Of a stretch of 64,000 bases of DNA, positions 44,512-55,299 are shown in pieces; the stretch's first letter is position 1; each line of letters begins with the position of its first letter. The notes under the pieces were generated by a model. That model did no database searches and had not been told where the DNA came from. It saw nothing but the letters and a program-made list of their open reading frames with translations. Source of the DNA: Roseateles puraquae (GTDB lineage: Bacteria > Pseudomonadota > Gammaproteobacteria > Burkholderiales > Burkholderiaceae_C); assembly GCF_002205845.1 (NCBI RefSeq), contig NZ_NISI01000006.1, positions 310,001 to 374,000 on the forward strand, read 5' to 3'. Made by a program: the position numbers and the translations under genes.

Positions 44512-45029
44512 TCATGCCGCGCGCCGCTGGCCAGCTGCTGCTGCCGGCCAACCCCTGGTTCATCGGCTTCACCCTCGTGGCCGCGTTGATGATCGACATG
44601 GTGCCCGCCGGGCGACTGGCCGCCATGCCCGACGTGCTGGCCGTCGTGCTCGTGTTCTGGGGCGTGCACCAGCCCCGGCGCGTGGGGGTGCTGTGGGCCT
44701 TTGTCTTTGGCCTGCTCATCGATGTGCACGATGGCGCCCTGCTGGGCCAGCACGCGCTGGCCTACAGCGGCCTGAGCTTCGGCGCAATCACGCTGCATCG
44801 GCGCCTCACCTGGTTCCCGCTGGGCGCGCAGGCCGTTCAGGTGCTGCCGCTGTTCCTGGCGGCGCACGCGCTGGCGCTGATCGTGCGCCTGCTGGTGGGC
44901 GGCATGTGGCCGGGCTGGACGGTGCTGCTCGCGCCGCTGCTTGAGGCCGCGCTCTGGCCCGTGGCCAGCGTGCTGCTGCTGGCCCCGCAGCGCCGCGCGC
45001 CCGACCGCGACGCCCATCGCCCCCTGTGA
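44508..45029 (+). CDS. mreD: Rod-shape-determining protein MreD
   Basis: A 173-residue inner-membrane protein with about five helices; the GVLWAFVFGLLIDVHDGALLGQHAL segment (in part) is the MreD hallmark. It joins MreC in the elongasome. Start chosen at the 4-bp overlap with mreC. Confidence 0.92.
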   Translation: MIMPRAAGQLLLPANPWFIGFTLVAALMIDMVPAGRLAAMPDVLAVVLVFWGVHQPRRVGVLWAFVFGLLIDVHDGALLGQHALAYSGLSFGAITLHRRLTWFPLGAQAVQVLPLFLAAHALALIVRLLVGGMWPGWTVLLAPLLEAALWPVASVLLLAPQRRAPDRDAHRPL

Positions 45030-45043
45030 CCCGCTGAACCGCC

Positions 45044-47131
45044 GTGGTCGTCCTCAAGAACCTCCACCAGGAGCTTTCGCGCTTTCGGCTGCGCGTGCTC
45101 GCGGCGGGCGCGTTCGTGTTGTTCTGCTTTGGCCTGCTGCTGGCCCGGCTGCTGTGGCTGCAGGTGGCGCAGTACGACAGCTTTGCCGAGCGGGCCGAGT
45201 CCAACCGCATCGCCGTGGTGCCCATCGTGCCCAACCGCGGCCTGATCAAGGACCGCAACGGCGTCGTGCTGGCCAGCAACTACTCGGCCTACACGCTGGA
45301 GATCAACCCCGAAAAGGTCACCGACCTGGACGGCACCATCGAGGCCCTCGGCCAGGTCATCGAGATCCAGCCGCGCGACAAGCGCCGCTTCAAGCGCCTG
45401 CTGGAAGAGGCCAAGCACACCGACTCGCTGCCCATCCGCACCAAGCTGACCGACGAAGAGGTGGCCCGCTTCACCGCGCAGCGCTTCCGCTTCCCGGGTG
45501 TGGAGATCAAGGCGCGGCTGTTCCGCTCCTACCCGCTGGGCGACATCGGCTCGCACCTGATCGGCTACATCGGCCGCATCAACCAGGCCGAGAAGAAGCA
45601 GATGGACGAGTGGGATGAAGACGACCTCGCCAACTACCGCGGCACCGAGTACATCGGCAAGCTCGGCCTGGAGCAGGCCTACGAGAAGGAACTGCATGGC
45701 ATCACCGGCTTCGAGCAGGTCGAGACCAGCGCCGGCGGCCGCGCGGTGCGCCGGCTCGACCACCGGCCGCCCACGCCCGGCAACACGCTGAACCTGTCGA
45801 TCGACATCAAGCTGCAGGCCTTGGTGGAACGCCTGTTCGGCGAGCGGCGCGGCGCACTGGTGGCCATCGACCCGCGCAACGGCGAGGTGCTGGCCTTCGT
45901 GTCCAAGCCCACGTTCGACCCCAACCTCTTCGTCGACGGCATCGATGCCGACAGTTGGCGCGACCTGAACGAAGACATCGACAAGCCGCTGCTGAACCGG
46001 GCCCTGCGGGGCACGTACCCGCCCGGCTCCACCTTCAAGCCGCTGATGGCCATGGCCGCGCTCAACAGCGGCAAGCGTGCCCCGGGCACGGTCATCATGG
46101 ACACCCTGACCTACAGCTTCGGCGGCCGCACCTTCGGCAGCCCCGAGACCGACCGGGCCGGGCCGAAGGACATGCGGCTGGCCATCGTCAGCTCCTCCAA
46201 CGTCTACTTCTACAGCCTGGCCAACGAGATGGGCGTGGACCTGATCCACGACCAGCTCGCCCCCTTCGGCCTCGGCGCCAAGACCGAGATCGACCTGCAG
46301 GGCGAGGTGACCGGCGTGCTGCCCTCGCAGGAATGGAAGCGCAACTACTTCCGCAAGAGCCCGGCCAACCAGAAATGGTTCGCAGGCGAGACCATCTCGC
46401 TGGGCATCGGCCAGGGCTACAACAGCTTCACCATGCTGCAGATGGCCAATGCCTACGCCACCATCGCCTCGGGTGGCCAGCGCTTCCGCCCGCGCCTGGT
46501 GCGTGAGATCGAGGACGTGGTCAAGCACGAGCAGCGCCGCATCGCCAGCGATGCACGCGAGCCGCTGCCGCTCAGGCCCGCCGATGTCGACGTGATCCGC
46601 AATGCGATGAACGGCGTGACGCTGGAGGGCACCTCGCGCCAGGTCTTCATGGGCGCGCCCTACCAGAGCGGCGGCAAGACCGGCACCGCGCAGGCCGTGG
46701 GCCTGAAGGCCGGCGAGAAGTACAGCAGCATCAAGGCCGACGAGCGCAAGCGCGACCATTCCCTCTACGTCGCCTTTGCGCCGCTGGACAAGCCCACCGT
46801 GGCCCTGGCCGTCATCGTCGAGAACGCCGGTTGGGGCTCATCGTCCGCCGCGCCGATCGCCCGCCGGGTGTTCGACTACCTGCTGCTGGGCCAGTACCCG
46901 AGCGAGGAAGACATCGCCAAGACGCAGCTGGGCCAGACCTTCGCCCCCATCGGCACACCGCGCAAAGCCGCCGACGTGCCGCTGGTGGGCTGGCAGCCGC
47001 CTGTCGCCGCATCGGGTGCCGCATCGGGTGCCGCATCGGGCGCCGCGCCGGCCACCGCCGCCAGTGCATCGTCTGCACCCAACGCGGCTTCCTCGGCCCC
47101 CGCCGCCCCTGCTTCCGGAGCTTCACGATGA
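45044..47131 (+). CDS. mrdA: Penicillin-binding protein 2 (elongasome transpeptidase)
   Basis: A 695-residue class B PBP. One N-terminal membrane helix (about 18-42), the dimerisation/pedestal domain (NRGLIKDRNGVVLASNYSAY) and the transpeptidase: active Ser in GTYPPGSTFKP (SxxK), the SxN motif in IVSSSNVYF and KTGTA in SGGKTGTAQAV. A GTG start at 45044 is used; no nearer ATG fits. The last 35 residues are an Ala/Ser/Gly/Pro tail containing a 12-bp tandem repeat (47006-47041). Confidence 0.95.
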   Translation: MVVLKNLHQELSRFRLRVLAAGAFVLFCFGLLLARLLWLQVAQYDSFAERAESNRIAVVPIVPNRGLIKDRNGVVLASNYSAYTLEINPEKVTDLDGTIEALGQVIEIQPRDKRRFKRLLEEAKHTDSLPIRTKLTDEEVARFTAQRFRFPGVEIKARLFRSYPLGDIGSHLIGYIGRINQAEKKQMDEWDEDDLANYRGTEYIGKLGLEQAYEKELHGITGFEQVETSAGGRAVRRLDHRPPTPGNTLNLSIDIKLQALVERLFGERRGALVAIDPRNGEVLAFVSKPTFDPNLFVDGIDADSWRDLNEDIDKPLLNRALRGTYPPGSTFKPLMAMAALNSGKRAPGTVIMDTLTYSFGGRTFGSPETDRAGPKDMRLAIVSSSNVYFYSLANEMGVDLIHDQLAPFGLGAKTEIDLQGEVTGVLPSQEWKRNYFRKSPANQKWFAGETISLGIGQGYNSFTMLQMANAYATIASGGQRFRPRLVREIEDVVKHEQRRIASDAREPLPLRPADVDVIRNAMNGVTLEGTSRQVFMGAPYQSGGKTGTAQAVGLKAGEKYSSIKADERKRDHSLYVAFAPLDKPTVALAVIVENAGWGSSSAAPIARRVFDYLLLGQYPSEEDIAKTQLGQTFAPIGTPRKAADVPLVGWQPPVAASGAASGAASGAAPATAASASSAPNAASSAPAAPASGASR
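47006..47041 (+). repeat. 12-bp tandem repeat in mrdA 3' end
   Basis: Three head-to-tail copies of GCCGCATCGGGT (the third ending in C), with a partial fourth, encoding Ala-Ala-Ser-Gly units in the C-terminal tail of PBP2. The in-frame unit length means copy-number change would alter only tail length. Confidence 0.8.
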
Positions 47132-48282
47132 CGGTCATCGAGCGCCCGCCGCTGTGGAGCCGGCTCAAGCCCTGGCTCGTCGGCTTCGACATCCCGCTGC
47201 TGCTGGCCGTGCTCTGGCTGTGCTTCTGGGGCCTGCTGTGCATGTACTCGGCAGGTTATGACCACGGCACCCGTTTCGTCGACCACGCGCGAAACATGGT
47301 GCTCGGCCTGACGCTGATGTTCCTCGTGGCGCAGGTACCGCCCCAGCGGTTGATGGCCGTGGCCATCCCGCTCTATGCCTTCGGCGTGACGCTGCTGATC
47401 GCCACCGCGCTCTTCGGCATCACCAAGAAAGGCGCCACCCGCTGGCTCAACATCGGCATCACGCAGATCCAGCCGTCCGAGCTGCTCAAGATCGCCACCC
47501 CGCTGATGCTGGCCTGGTGGTTCCAGAAGCGCGAGGGCCTGCTGCGCTGGCCCGACTTCATCGCCGCCTTCGGTCTGTTGCTGCTGCCCTTCCTGCTGAT
47601 CGCCAAGCAGCCGGACCTCGGCACCGGACTGCTGGTGCTGGCTGCGGGTCTGTACGTGATCTTCTTCGCCGGCCTGCCCTGGCGCCTGATCCTGCCCGTG
47701 ATGGTGCTGGCGGCGGCGGGCATCGTCGCGCTGGTGGCCAGCGAAGACCACATCTGCGAGCCCGACGTGAAATGGGTGCTGCTCAAGGAGTACCAGAAGC
47801 ATCGTGTCTGCACGCTGCTGGACCCGAGCAAGGACCCGCTGGGCAAAGGCTTTCACATCATCCAGGGCGAGATCGCCATCGGCTCCGGCGGCGTGACGGG
47901 CAAGGGCTTCATGCAGGGCACGCAGACCCACCTGGAGTTCATCCCGGAGCGCACCACCGACTTCATCTTCGCGGCCTTCGGCGAGGAGTTCGGCCTGATG
48001 GGCGCCCTGGCGCTGCTGATCGGTTTTTCAGCGCTCATCCTGCGCGGGCTGATGATCGCGTCCGATGCACCCACGCTCTTCACGCGGTTGATGGCCGGCG
48101 CGGTGACGCTGAGCTTCTTCACCTACGTGTTCGTGAACATGGGCATGGTCAGCGGCATCCTGCCGGTGGTGGGGGTGCCGCTGCCCTTCATCAGCTATGG
48201 CGGCACGGCGATGGTGACGCTGGGCCTGTCGCTTGGCCTGCTGCTGTCCATCGCGCGGGTCAGGAAGCTCGTCAAGACTTGA
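47128..48282 (+). CDS. rodA: Rod-shape-determining SEDS glycosyltransferase
   Basis: A 384-residue, 10-helix SEDS protein that polymerises lipid II with PBP2. RWLNIGITQIQPSELLKI, AKQPDLGTGLL and LPFISYGGTAMVT are the SEDS signatures; the Asp in KQPDLGT is the catalytic acid. A large loop with Cys (HICEPDVKWVLLKEYQKHRVCTLL, in part) lies between helices 7 and 8. It overlaps mrdA by 4 bp and, at its end, overlaps the convergent kinase gene by 11 bp. Confidence 0.96.
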   Translation: MTVIERPPLWSRLKPWLVGFDIPLLLAVLWLCFWGLLCMYSAGYDHGTRFVDHARNMVLGLTLMFLVAQVPPQRLMAVAIPLYAFGVTLLIATALFGITKKGATRWLNIGITQIQPSELLKIATPLMLAWWFQKREGLLRWPDFIAAFGLLLLPFLLIAKQPDLGTGLLVLAAGLYVIFFAGLPWRLILPVMVLAAAGIVALVASEDHICEPDVKWVLLKEYQKHRVCTLLDPSKDPLGKGFHIIQGEIAIGSGGVTGKGFMQGTQTHLEFIPERTTDFIFAAFGEEFGLMGALALLIGFSALILRGLMIASDAPTLFTRLMAGAVTLSFFTYVFVNMGMVSGILPVVGVPLPFISYGGTAMVTLGLSLGLLLSIARVRKLVKT

Positions 48283-49774
48283 GCGGCACCGCCTGCGCCG
48301 TGGCGGGGAAGCGGATCGTGAAGCGCGCGCCTGGCCCCTGGCCGTCAGGCGATTCACCGCCCGCCGCCCGGCGCACCCGGGTGTCGTCCAGCGCCAGTTC
48401 GGCGTCGTGCTGCTGCACGATCTCCTGCACGATGGCCAGGCCCAGGCCCGAGCCCTCCACGCCGCTGCCGAGTGACCGGTAGAAGGGCTGGAACACCTTC
48501 TCCCGCTCGCCTGGCGGGATGCCCGGCCCGGTGTCCTCGACCTGCAGCACGACGACCTGGCCGAAGGGGTCCTCCACCACGCGCACCGTCACCACGCCGC
48601 CGGCCGGCGTGTAGAGCAAGGCGTTGTCGACCAGGTTGCGCACCAGCTCGCCCAGCAGCACCGGGTGGCCGTGCACGCGCAGCCGGCTGTCGTCTGGCAC
48701 GACGCCGTCATAGCCCAGGTCGATGCGCCGCTCCAGCGCACGCGGGACGAAGTCGCGCACGGTGTCGATGGCCACCTCGGCCAGGTCCACCGGCTCGCGG
48801 CGCAGCGCATGTTCGGCGTCCTCGGCGCGCGCCATCGACAGCAGCTGGTTGACCATGTGCGCCGCCCGCTCGCTGGCCCGGGCAATCTGCGCGAGCGAGC
48901 GCTTGAGCTCGTCGGGCGACGACCGCCCCGCGTCGATCTCGCGCTGCACCAGCTCGGCCTGGGTGCGCAGCCCGGCCAGCGGCGTCTTGAGCTGGTGCGC
49001 CGCATCCGCCAGGAAGTGCTTTTGCCGGCTCATCGACGAGTCCAGCCGCATCAGCAGGTCGTTGATGGCCTGCACCAGCGGCGCCACCTCGTCGGGCACG
49101 CGCTGCTCGTCGATGGGGGACAGGTCTGAACTCTCGCGCGAGCGGATGCGCCGCTGCAACTCGTTCAACGGCGAGATGCCGCGCGCCAGCGCCAGCCACA
49201 CCAGCAGCACCGCCAGCGGCAGGATGACGCCCTTGATGATCTCGTTGGTGAGCCGGGCCCGCTTGCCCAGCGTCTCGGCCACCTGCACCAGCATCACCTT
49301 GGTGGACCCTGCCTGGCCCTCCGGTGACACCCACAGGTAGGCCACCCGCACCGCATCGCTGCCCACCTCGTCGTCGCGGAAGTGCAGCTCCCACGGCACG
49401 ATGGGCGCCTCCTCGGTGGGCACGGGCAGCGTCGCATCGCCGCTGAGCAGTTCGCCGCGCAGGCCGAGCACTTGATAGAAGACGGTGTCGGACGCATCCG
49501 CCCGCAGCAGCGCCGCGGCCTCGGGTGCCAGCGCATACCGGTCCTTCCCCTTGGCCAGTCCCGGCGGCGGCGCCTCCGCGGCCACCTGCAGGCCGAGGCT
49601 GCGCGCCATCTCACCCAACTCGCGGTCGTAGGGGCGGCTCGCAATGCCTTGCGCCACCAACCAGGTCAACGCGACGCTGATCGGCCAGATCAACAGCAGC
49701 GGCGCGAGCATCCAGTCCAGGATCTCGCCGAACAGCGAGCCCTGCTGGGGGGCGACGCCGTCCTTGGCCGGCAT
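48272..49774 (-). CDS. TctE/QseC-like sensor histidine kinase
   Basis: A 500-residue kinase: helix at about 20-42, a periplasmic sensor domain of 140 residues (2CSK_N type), a second helix at about 183-198, a HAMP-like linker and the HisKA core with His260 in DAAHQLKTPLAG. The ATPase domain has NLVDNALLYTP (N box), DTGPGIP and GSGLGLAIV (G boxes). It lies 35 bp after the response regulator gene. Ligand could be a tricarboxylate, as for TctE, but no tctABC transporter is present in the window. Confidence 0.9.
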   Translation of the reverse strand: MPAKDGVAPQQGSLFGEILDWMLAPLLLIWPISVALTWLVAQGIASRPYDRELGEMARSLGLQVAAEAPPPGLAKGKDRYALAPEAAALLRADASDTVFYQVLGLRGELLSGDATLPVPTEEAPIVPWELHFRDDEVGSDAVRVAYLWVSPEGQAGSTKVMLVQVAETLGKRARLTNEIIKGVILPLAVLLVWLALARGISPLNELQRRIRSRESSDLSPIDEQRVPDEVAPLVQAINDLLMRLDSSMSRQKHFLADAAHQLKTPLAGLRTQAELVQREIDAGRSSPDELKRSLAQIARASERAAHMVNQLLSMARAEDAEHALRREPVDLAEVAIDTVRDFVPRALERRIDLGYDGVVPDDSRLRVHGHPVLLGELVRNLVDNALLYTPAGGVVTVRVVEDPFGQVVVLQVEDTGPGIPPGEREKVFQPFYRSLGSGVEGSGLGLAIVQEIVQQHDAELALDDTRVRRAAGGESPDGQGPGARFTIRFPATAQAVPLKS

Positions 49775-49809
49775 CTAGACGGGCCGCTGCATGCAGCCGG
49801 CGCGTTGCC

Positions 49810-50481
49810 TCATGACGCAATCTTCTCGAGACAGTAACCCAGCCCACGTACCGTCGCGATGCGGATGGGGCCTTGCTCGATCTTCTTGCGCAAGCGGTGG
49901 ATGTAGACCTCGATCGCGTTGTTCGAGACCTCCTCACCCCACTCGCACAGCCGCTCCACGAGCTGGTCCTTGCTGACCAGGCGCCCCGCGCGCTGCAGCA
50001 GCACCTCCAGAAGCGACAGCTCGCGCGCCGACAGCTCCAGCATCTGCTCATTGATGTAGGCCACGCGGCCCGTGGCATCGAACGTGAGCGGACCGTGCTT
50101 GATCAGGCTGCTGGCCGTGCCGAGGCCGCGGCGGGTCAAGGCGCGCACGCGGGCTTCCAGTTCCTGCAGCGAGAAGGGCTTGGCCATGTAGTCGTCTGCC
50201 CCCAGGTCCAGGCCCTTCACACGCTGCTCGACGCTGTCGGCCGCGGTCAGGATCAGCACCGGCATCGTCGAGCCGCGGGCGCGCAACTTGCGCAGCACCT
50301 CCAGGCCATGCAGCCGGGGCAAGCCGAGGTCCAGGATGACGAGGTCGAACTCGTGCGTGGCCAGCGCCGTGTCGGCCTCGGTGCCGCTGCTCACGCGGTC
50401 CACCGCGTAGCCCGAGGCCCGCAGCGCGCGCAACAGGCCGTCGGCCAGGACCTGATCGTCTTCTGCAATGAGGATGCGCAT
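49810..50481 (-). CDS. OmpR-family response regulator (TctD/QseB-like)
   Basis: A 223-residue regulator. Receiver domain with acidic pair EDD (7-9), phospho-acceptor Asp51 in VILDLGLP and Lys in YMAKPFS. DNA-binding winged helix in residues 130-220 ending in VRGLGYCL, the OmpR-family wing. First gene of the pair; it is divergent from recA. Confidence 0.93.
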   Translation of the reverse strand: MRILIAEDDQVLADGLLRALRASGYAVDRVSSGTEADTALATHEFDLVILDLGLPRLHGLEVLRKLRARGSTMPVLILTAADSVEQRVKGLDLGADDYMAKPFSLQELEARVRALTRRGLGTASSLIKHGPLTFDATGRVAYINEQMLELSARELSLLEVLLQRAGRLVSKDQLVERLCEWGEEVSNNAIEVYIHRLRKKIEQGPIRIATVRGLGYCLEKIAS

Positions 50482-50600
50482 TTCTGTTGTCTCCTGGGCC
50501 GATGTTAGGTCTTGTGGGGGTGGCTCACCTCTTGAGCCACCTTCCGCCTACGATCTCGTTCGATCCTGCGCCGCCCCCGCCGCGGCGCAGGAATGAAACA

Positions 50601-50616
50601 CTGTACAAACATACAG
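50601..50616 (+). promoter_or_regulatory. LexA (SOS) box of recA
   Basis: CTGTACAAACATACAG matches the CTGT-N8-ACAG core of the proteobacterial LexA box exactly. It lies 38 bp before the recA ATG. A -10-like CATAAT is at 50624-50629, so the box covers the -35 region and LexA would block RNA polymerase. A GGAG ribosome site at 50645-50648 precedes recA. Confidence 0.9.
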
Positions 50617-50654
50617 ATTGCCCCATAATCCGCCCCATTCCCACGGAGATTCGC

Positions 50655-51692
50655 ATGGACGCCCCGGTCAAAGCCCTCAACACCGAAAAAGCCAAGGCCC
50701 TGCAGGCCGCCCTCGCCCAGATCGAAAAGCAGTTCGGCAAGGGTTCCATCATGCGCCTGGGTGAAGGCGAGGTCATTGAGGACATCCAGGTCGTCTCCAC
50801 CGGCTCCCTGGGCCTGGACATCGCGCTGGGCGTCGGCGGCCTGCCGCGCGGTCGCGTCGTCGAGATCTACGGCCCCGAGTCCTCCGGCAAGACCACGCTC
50901 ACGCTGCAGGTCATCGCCGAGATGCAAAAGCTCGGTGGCACCGCCGCCTTCATCGACGCCGAGCACGCGCTGGACATCCAGTACGCCCAGAAGCTCGGCG
51001 TCAACCTGCAAGACCTGCTGATCAGCCAGCCCGACACCGGCGAACAGGCCCTTGAGATCGTCGACGCGCTGGTGCGCTCCGGCTCGGTGGACCTCATCGT
51101 CGTCGACTCGGTCGCCGCACTCACGCCCAAGGCCGAACTCGAAGGCGAGATGGGCGACAGCCTTCCCGGCCTGCAGGCCCGCCTGATGAGCCAGGCCCTG
51201 CGCAAGCTCACCGCCACGATCAAGAAGACCAACTGCACGGTCATCTTCATCAACCAGATCCGCATGAAGATCGGCGTGATGTTCGGCTCGCCCGAAACGA
51301 CCACCGGCGGCAATGCGCTGAAGTTCTACGCCTCCGTGCGCCTGGACATCCGCCGCATCGGCTCCATCAAGAAGGGCGAAGAGGTCATCGGCTCGGAGAC
51401 CAAGGTCAAGGTCGTCAAGAACAAGGTCAGCCCGCCGTTCAAGACGGCCGAGTTCGACATCCTCTACGGTGAAGGCATCAGCCGCGAGGGCGAGATCATC
51501 GACATGGGCGTCGTCGCCAAGGTGGTCGACAAATCCGGCGCGTGGTACGCCTACAACGGCGAGAAGATCGGCCAGGGCAAGGACAACGCCCGCGAGTTCC
51601 TGCGCGAGAACCCCGACATCGCCCGCGAGATCGAGAACAAGATCCGCGACTCGCTGGGTGTGGCGCTGCTGGCCGCGCCGTCTGACGAGTAA
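50655..51692 (+). CDS. recA: Recombinase RecA
   Basis: A 345-residue strand-exchange ATPase and LexA co-protease. Walker [10 protein letters not shown], the catalytic Glu in IDAEHALD, Walker [11 protein letters not shown] and the [15 protein letters not shown] region plus the loop [16 protein letters not shown] are standard. The acidic C-terminal tail is short (PSDE). Start at 50655 ([10 protein letters not shown]) fits the GGAG six bases upstream. recX follows after 15 bp. Confidence 0.98.
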   Translation: MDAPVKALNTEKAKALQAALAQIEKQFGKGSIMRLGEGEVIEDIQVVSTGSLGLDIALGVGGLPRGRVVEIYGPESSGKTTLTLQVIAEMQKLGGTAAFIDAEHALDIQYAQKLGVNLQDLLISQPDTGEQALEIVDALVRSGSVDLIVVDSVAALTPKAELEGEMGDSLPGLQARLMSQALRKLTATIKKTNCTVIFINQIRMKIGVMFGSPETTTGGNALKFYASVRLDIRRIGSIKKGEEVIGSETKVKVVKNKVSPPFKTAEFDILYGEGISREGEIIDMGVVAKVVDKSGAWYAYNGEKIGQGKDNAREFLRENPDIAREIENKIRDSLGVALLAAPSDE

Positions 51693-51696
51693 GGCC

Positions 51697-51724
51697 GCTG
51701 CCCCGGCATGGCGCGGCAGCCTTT
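51697..51724 (+). terminator. Weak terminator-like hairpin spanning the recX start
   Basis: GCTGCC (51697-51702) pairs with GGCAGC (51715-51720) and is followed by CTTTGTCG. The recX ATG at 51708 is in the loop. The stem is only six base pairs, so it would be a partial terminator or a translational block, consistent with the low recX:recA ratio kept by read-through in other species. Confidence 0.5.
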
Positions 51725-52289
51725 GTCGCTGAAGGCGCGGGCCATTGCCCTGCTCGCCCAGCGGGAGCACAGCCGGCTGGAGCTGCGCCGCAAGCTGCTG
51801 AGCATTGAACGGCGGCAGCGGGTGGCCACAGCGGTGAACGCCTCCCGGTCGGGCGCCAAGGGGGCCTTCGATGAAGCCGACCTCGGCGAGGACCTGGACG
51901 CCACCGCAGCAGCCGACGCGCAGGCGGCCGAAGCCGCAGAAGCCGCAGAAGCGACCGTCGACGCGCTGCTCGACAGTCTCGCCACGGGCGGTTACCTGAA
52001 CGAAACCCGCTTCGTCGAATCCCGCGTGCATCAGCGCGCTTCGCGGTTCGGCGTGCAGCGCATCCAGCAGGAGCTGGCCCAGCACGGCCTCAAGCTCGAC
52101 GCCGAGCAGCAAGACGCGCTGCGCGCCAGCGAGTTGGAGCGCGCGCGCGAGGTGTGGCTCAAGCGCTTCGGCCCGACGCCCGCCCGCGAGCCCGCCGAGC
52201 AGGCGCGGCAGACGCGTTTCCTGCTGGCGCGCGGGTTTTCCCCCGATCTCGTGCGTCGATTGCTGAGGGCGCAAGGCTCGCTTGATTGA
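51708..52289 (+). CDS. recX: RecA regulator RecX
   Basis: A 193-residue helical protein that limits RecA filaments. The three-helix repeats are recognisable: SLKARAIALLAQREHSRLELRRKLL, the YLNETRFVESRVHQRASRFG block and FLLARGFSPDLVRRLLRA (each quoted in part). It carries an Ala/Glu/Asp-rich insertion of about 35 residues (51-85) after the first repeat, including a degenerate 9-bp tandem repeat, which is not normal for RecX of about 150 residues. Confidence 0.9.
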   Translation: MARQPLSLKARAIALLAQREHSRLELRRKLLSIERRQRVATAVNASRSGAKGAFDEADLGEDLDATAAADAQAAEAAEAAEATVDALLDSLATGGYLNETRFVESRVHQRASRFGVQRIQQELAQHGLKLDAEQQDALRASELERAREVWLKRFGPTPAREPAEQARQTRFLLARGFSPDLVRRLLRAQGSLD

Positions 52290-52448
52290 GTGCAGGAGGG
52301 GACTTTTCACCCTCCGTGCTACATTGCCGGCTGCCCCAAAACGAGGGTTCACCCGGTTACAGGCGCTTTTCGACCTTCGAAAACCCGCGCCCCCGCCGGC
52401 AAGACCCCGTCCCGGCACGCGCCGGGTTCTGCTGCCAGATCCGCCCCC

Positions 52449-53024
52449 ATGCCCGCCGACCACCCGTCCATCCCGCGCCGCTTGCTGCATCGCCGCGCCC
52501 TCGATGTGCAGGTTTTCGCGCGCGATGACGGGCTGTTCGACGTCGAAGCAAGCTTGACCGACACCAAGACGCACGACGTGCCGCTCGCGGGTGAGCCCCG
52601 CAAGGCGGGCGATCCCATCCACGAGATGCGCCTGTTGCTGACGGTCGACGCCAGCCTCACCATCACCGCCGCGACGTCGCAGACCCTCTGGATGCCCTAC
52701 GTCGGCGCCTGCGACCAGCATGGCGACGCCTACGCCCAGCTGGTGGGCCTGAACCTCTTGAAAGGCTTCCGTCAGGCCGTCCAGGAACGATTGCGCGGTA
52801 CGCGCGGTTGTACCCACCTGACCGAACTCTGCCTCGTGCTGCCCACGGCCGTTCTCCAGGCCATGGCCGGCTCCATCATCGACACCCGCGAAGGCGACGC
52901 CGACGGCAACCCGCCCTTCCAGCTCGACCGCTGCCACGCCCTGCGGCGTGACGGCGAGACCGTCGCTACGTTCTACCCGCGCTGGCACCAGAAGAAGCCC
53001 GCCCGCGCGACCACCGTTTCCTGA
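52449..53024 (+). CDS. DUF2889 family protein
   Basis: A 191-residue soluble protein. [29 protein letters not shown], in part, and the [18 protein letters not shown] segment with two conserved Cys/His regions are DUF2889 features. The family is unexplained but is regularly placed just before sucCD in Burkholderiales, as here (25 bp). The start at ATG 52449 is preferred; an in-frame upstream extension has no family match. Confidence 0.85.
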   Translation: MPADHPSIPRRLLHRRALDVQVFARDDGLFDVEASLTDTKTHDVPLAGEPRKAGDPIHEMRLLLTVDASLTITAATSQTLWMPYVGACDQHGDAYAQLVGLNLLKGFRQAVQERLRGTRGCTHLTELCLVLPTAVLQAMAGSIIDTREGDADGNPPFQLDRCHALRRDGETVATFYPRWHQKKPARATTVS

Positions 53025-53049
53025 CTTCCCCGACCCGAGAGACCCAGCC

Positions 53050-54210
<1,161 letters not shown>

Positions 54211-54230
54211 ACGCCCAGGAGTTCCACACC

Positions 54231-55124
54231 ATGTCGATCTACATCAACAAAGACACCAAGGTCATCACCCAGGGCATCACCGGCAAGACCGGCCAGTTCC
54301 ACACCCTGGGCTGCCAGGCCTATGCCAACGGCAAGAACGCCTTCGTTGCGGGCGTGAACCCGAAGAAGGCCGGCGAGAAGTTCTCCGAGATCCCCATCTA
54401 CGCCACCGTCAAGGAAGCCGCCTCGCAGACCGGCGCGACCGTGTCGGTCATCTACGTGCCGCCCGCGGGCGCTGCCGCTGCGATCTGGGAAGCGGTGGAG
54501 GCCGACCTCGACCTGGCGATCTGCATCACCGAAGGCATCCCCGTGCGCGACATGCTGGAAGTGCGCAACAAGATGAAGGCCAAGGAAGCCGCCGGCGGCA
54601 AGCGCACGCTGCTGCTGGGCCCCAACTGCCCGGGCCTGATCACGCCGGAAGAAATCAAGATCGGCATCATGCCCGGCCACATCCACCGCAAGGGTCGTGT
54701 GGGCGTGGTCTCGCGCTCCGGCACGCTGACCTATGAAGCCGTGGCGCAGCTGACCGAGCTGGGCATCGGCCAGTCGTCGGCCGTCGGCATCGGCGGCGAC
54801 CCGATCAACGGCCTGAAGCACATCGACGTGATGAAGGCCTTCAACGACGACCCGGACACCGACGCCGTCATCATGATCGGCGAGATCGGCGGCCCGGACG
54901 AGGCCGAAGCCGCCCGCTGGTGCAAGGCCAACATGAAGAAGCCGATCGTCGGCTTCATCGCCGGCGTCACCGCCCCTCCGGGCAAGCGCATGGGCCACGC
55001 TGGCGCGCTGATCTCTGGCGGCGCCGACACGGCCGATGCCAAGCTCGCCATCATGGAAGAGTGCGGCTTCACCATCACGCGCAACCCGTCTGAAATGGGC
55101 AAGCTGCTCAAGGGCCTGCTGTAA
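54231..55124 (+). CDS. sucD: Succinyl-CoA synthetase alpha subunit
   Basis: A 297-residue subunit with the CoA-binding Rossmann domain ([14 protein letters not shown]) and the active-site phosphohistidine in [30 protein letters not shown] is another signature. Shine-Dalgarno AGGAG at 54217-54221. A strong terminator follows. Confidence 0.97.
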   Translation: MSIYINKDTKVITQGITGKTGQFHTLGCQAYANGKNAFVAGVNPKKAGEKFSEIPIYATVKEAASQTGATVSVIYVPPAGAAAAIWEAVEADLDLAICITEGIPVRDMLEVRNKMKAKEAAGGKRTLLLGPNCPGLITPEEIKIGIMPGHIHRKGRVGVVSRSGTLTYEAVAQLTELGIGQSSAVGIGGDPINGLKHIDVMKAFNDDPDTDAVIMIGEIGGPDEAEAARWCKANMKKPIVGFIAGVTAPPGKRMGHAGALISGGADTADAKLAIMEECGFTITRNPSEMGKLLKGLL

Positions 55125-55145
55125 TTCAGCCTTGACCTGACCACC

Positions 55146-55179
55146 CGAGGGCCGTTCGTTGAACGGCCCTCGGCCTTTT
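55146..55179 (+). terminator. Rho-independent terminator after sucCD
   Basis: A perfect 12-bp stem CGAGGGCCGTTC / GAACGGCCCTCG with a GTT loop, followed by GCCTTTTG. It ends the sucCD transcript. Confidence 0.9.
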
Positions 55180-55230
55180 GGTACGCCACATTTGGTACGT
55201 CATTCGGGACGTCACATTTGCGGCGTCACC
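55177..55230 (+). repeat. Four degenerate 13-14 bp tandem units upstream of terC
   Basis: Units TTTGGTACGCCACA, TTTGGTACGTCAT, TCGGGACGTCACA and TTTGCGGCGTCACC follow one another without spacers from 55177 to 55230, sharing a TTTGGNACGTCACA pattern. They start inside the tail of the sucCD terminator and end about 70 bp before terC. Confidence 0.55.
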
Positions 55231-55299
55231 TGCGTAATTGCACGCTGGCACCCGGCCTGCCATGCCGCCGACACTGCGGTGCCACCCACCGAACACACC

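Noticed and set aside
47006-47041. Possible CRISPR-like or regulatory repeat
   Set aside because: It is a 12-bp in-frame coding repeat for Ala-Ala-Ser-Gly with no spacers.
48272-50481. Calling the two-component pair tctD/tctE outright
   Set aside because: Sequence fits the group, but without tctCBA genes the ligand is unknown, so only a TctD/TctE-like label is used.
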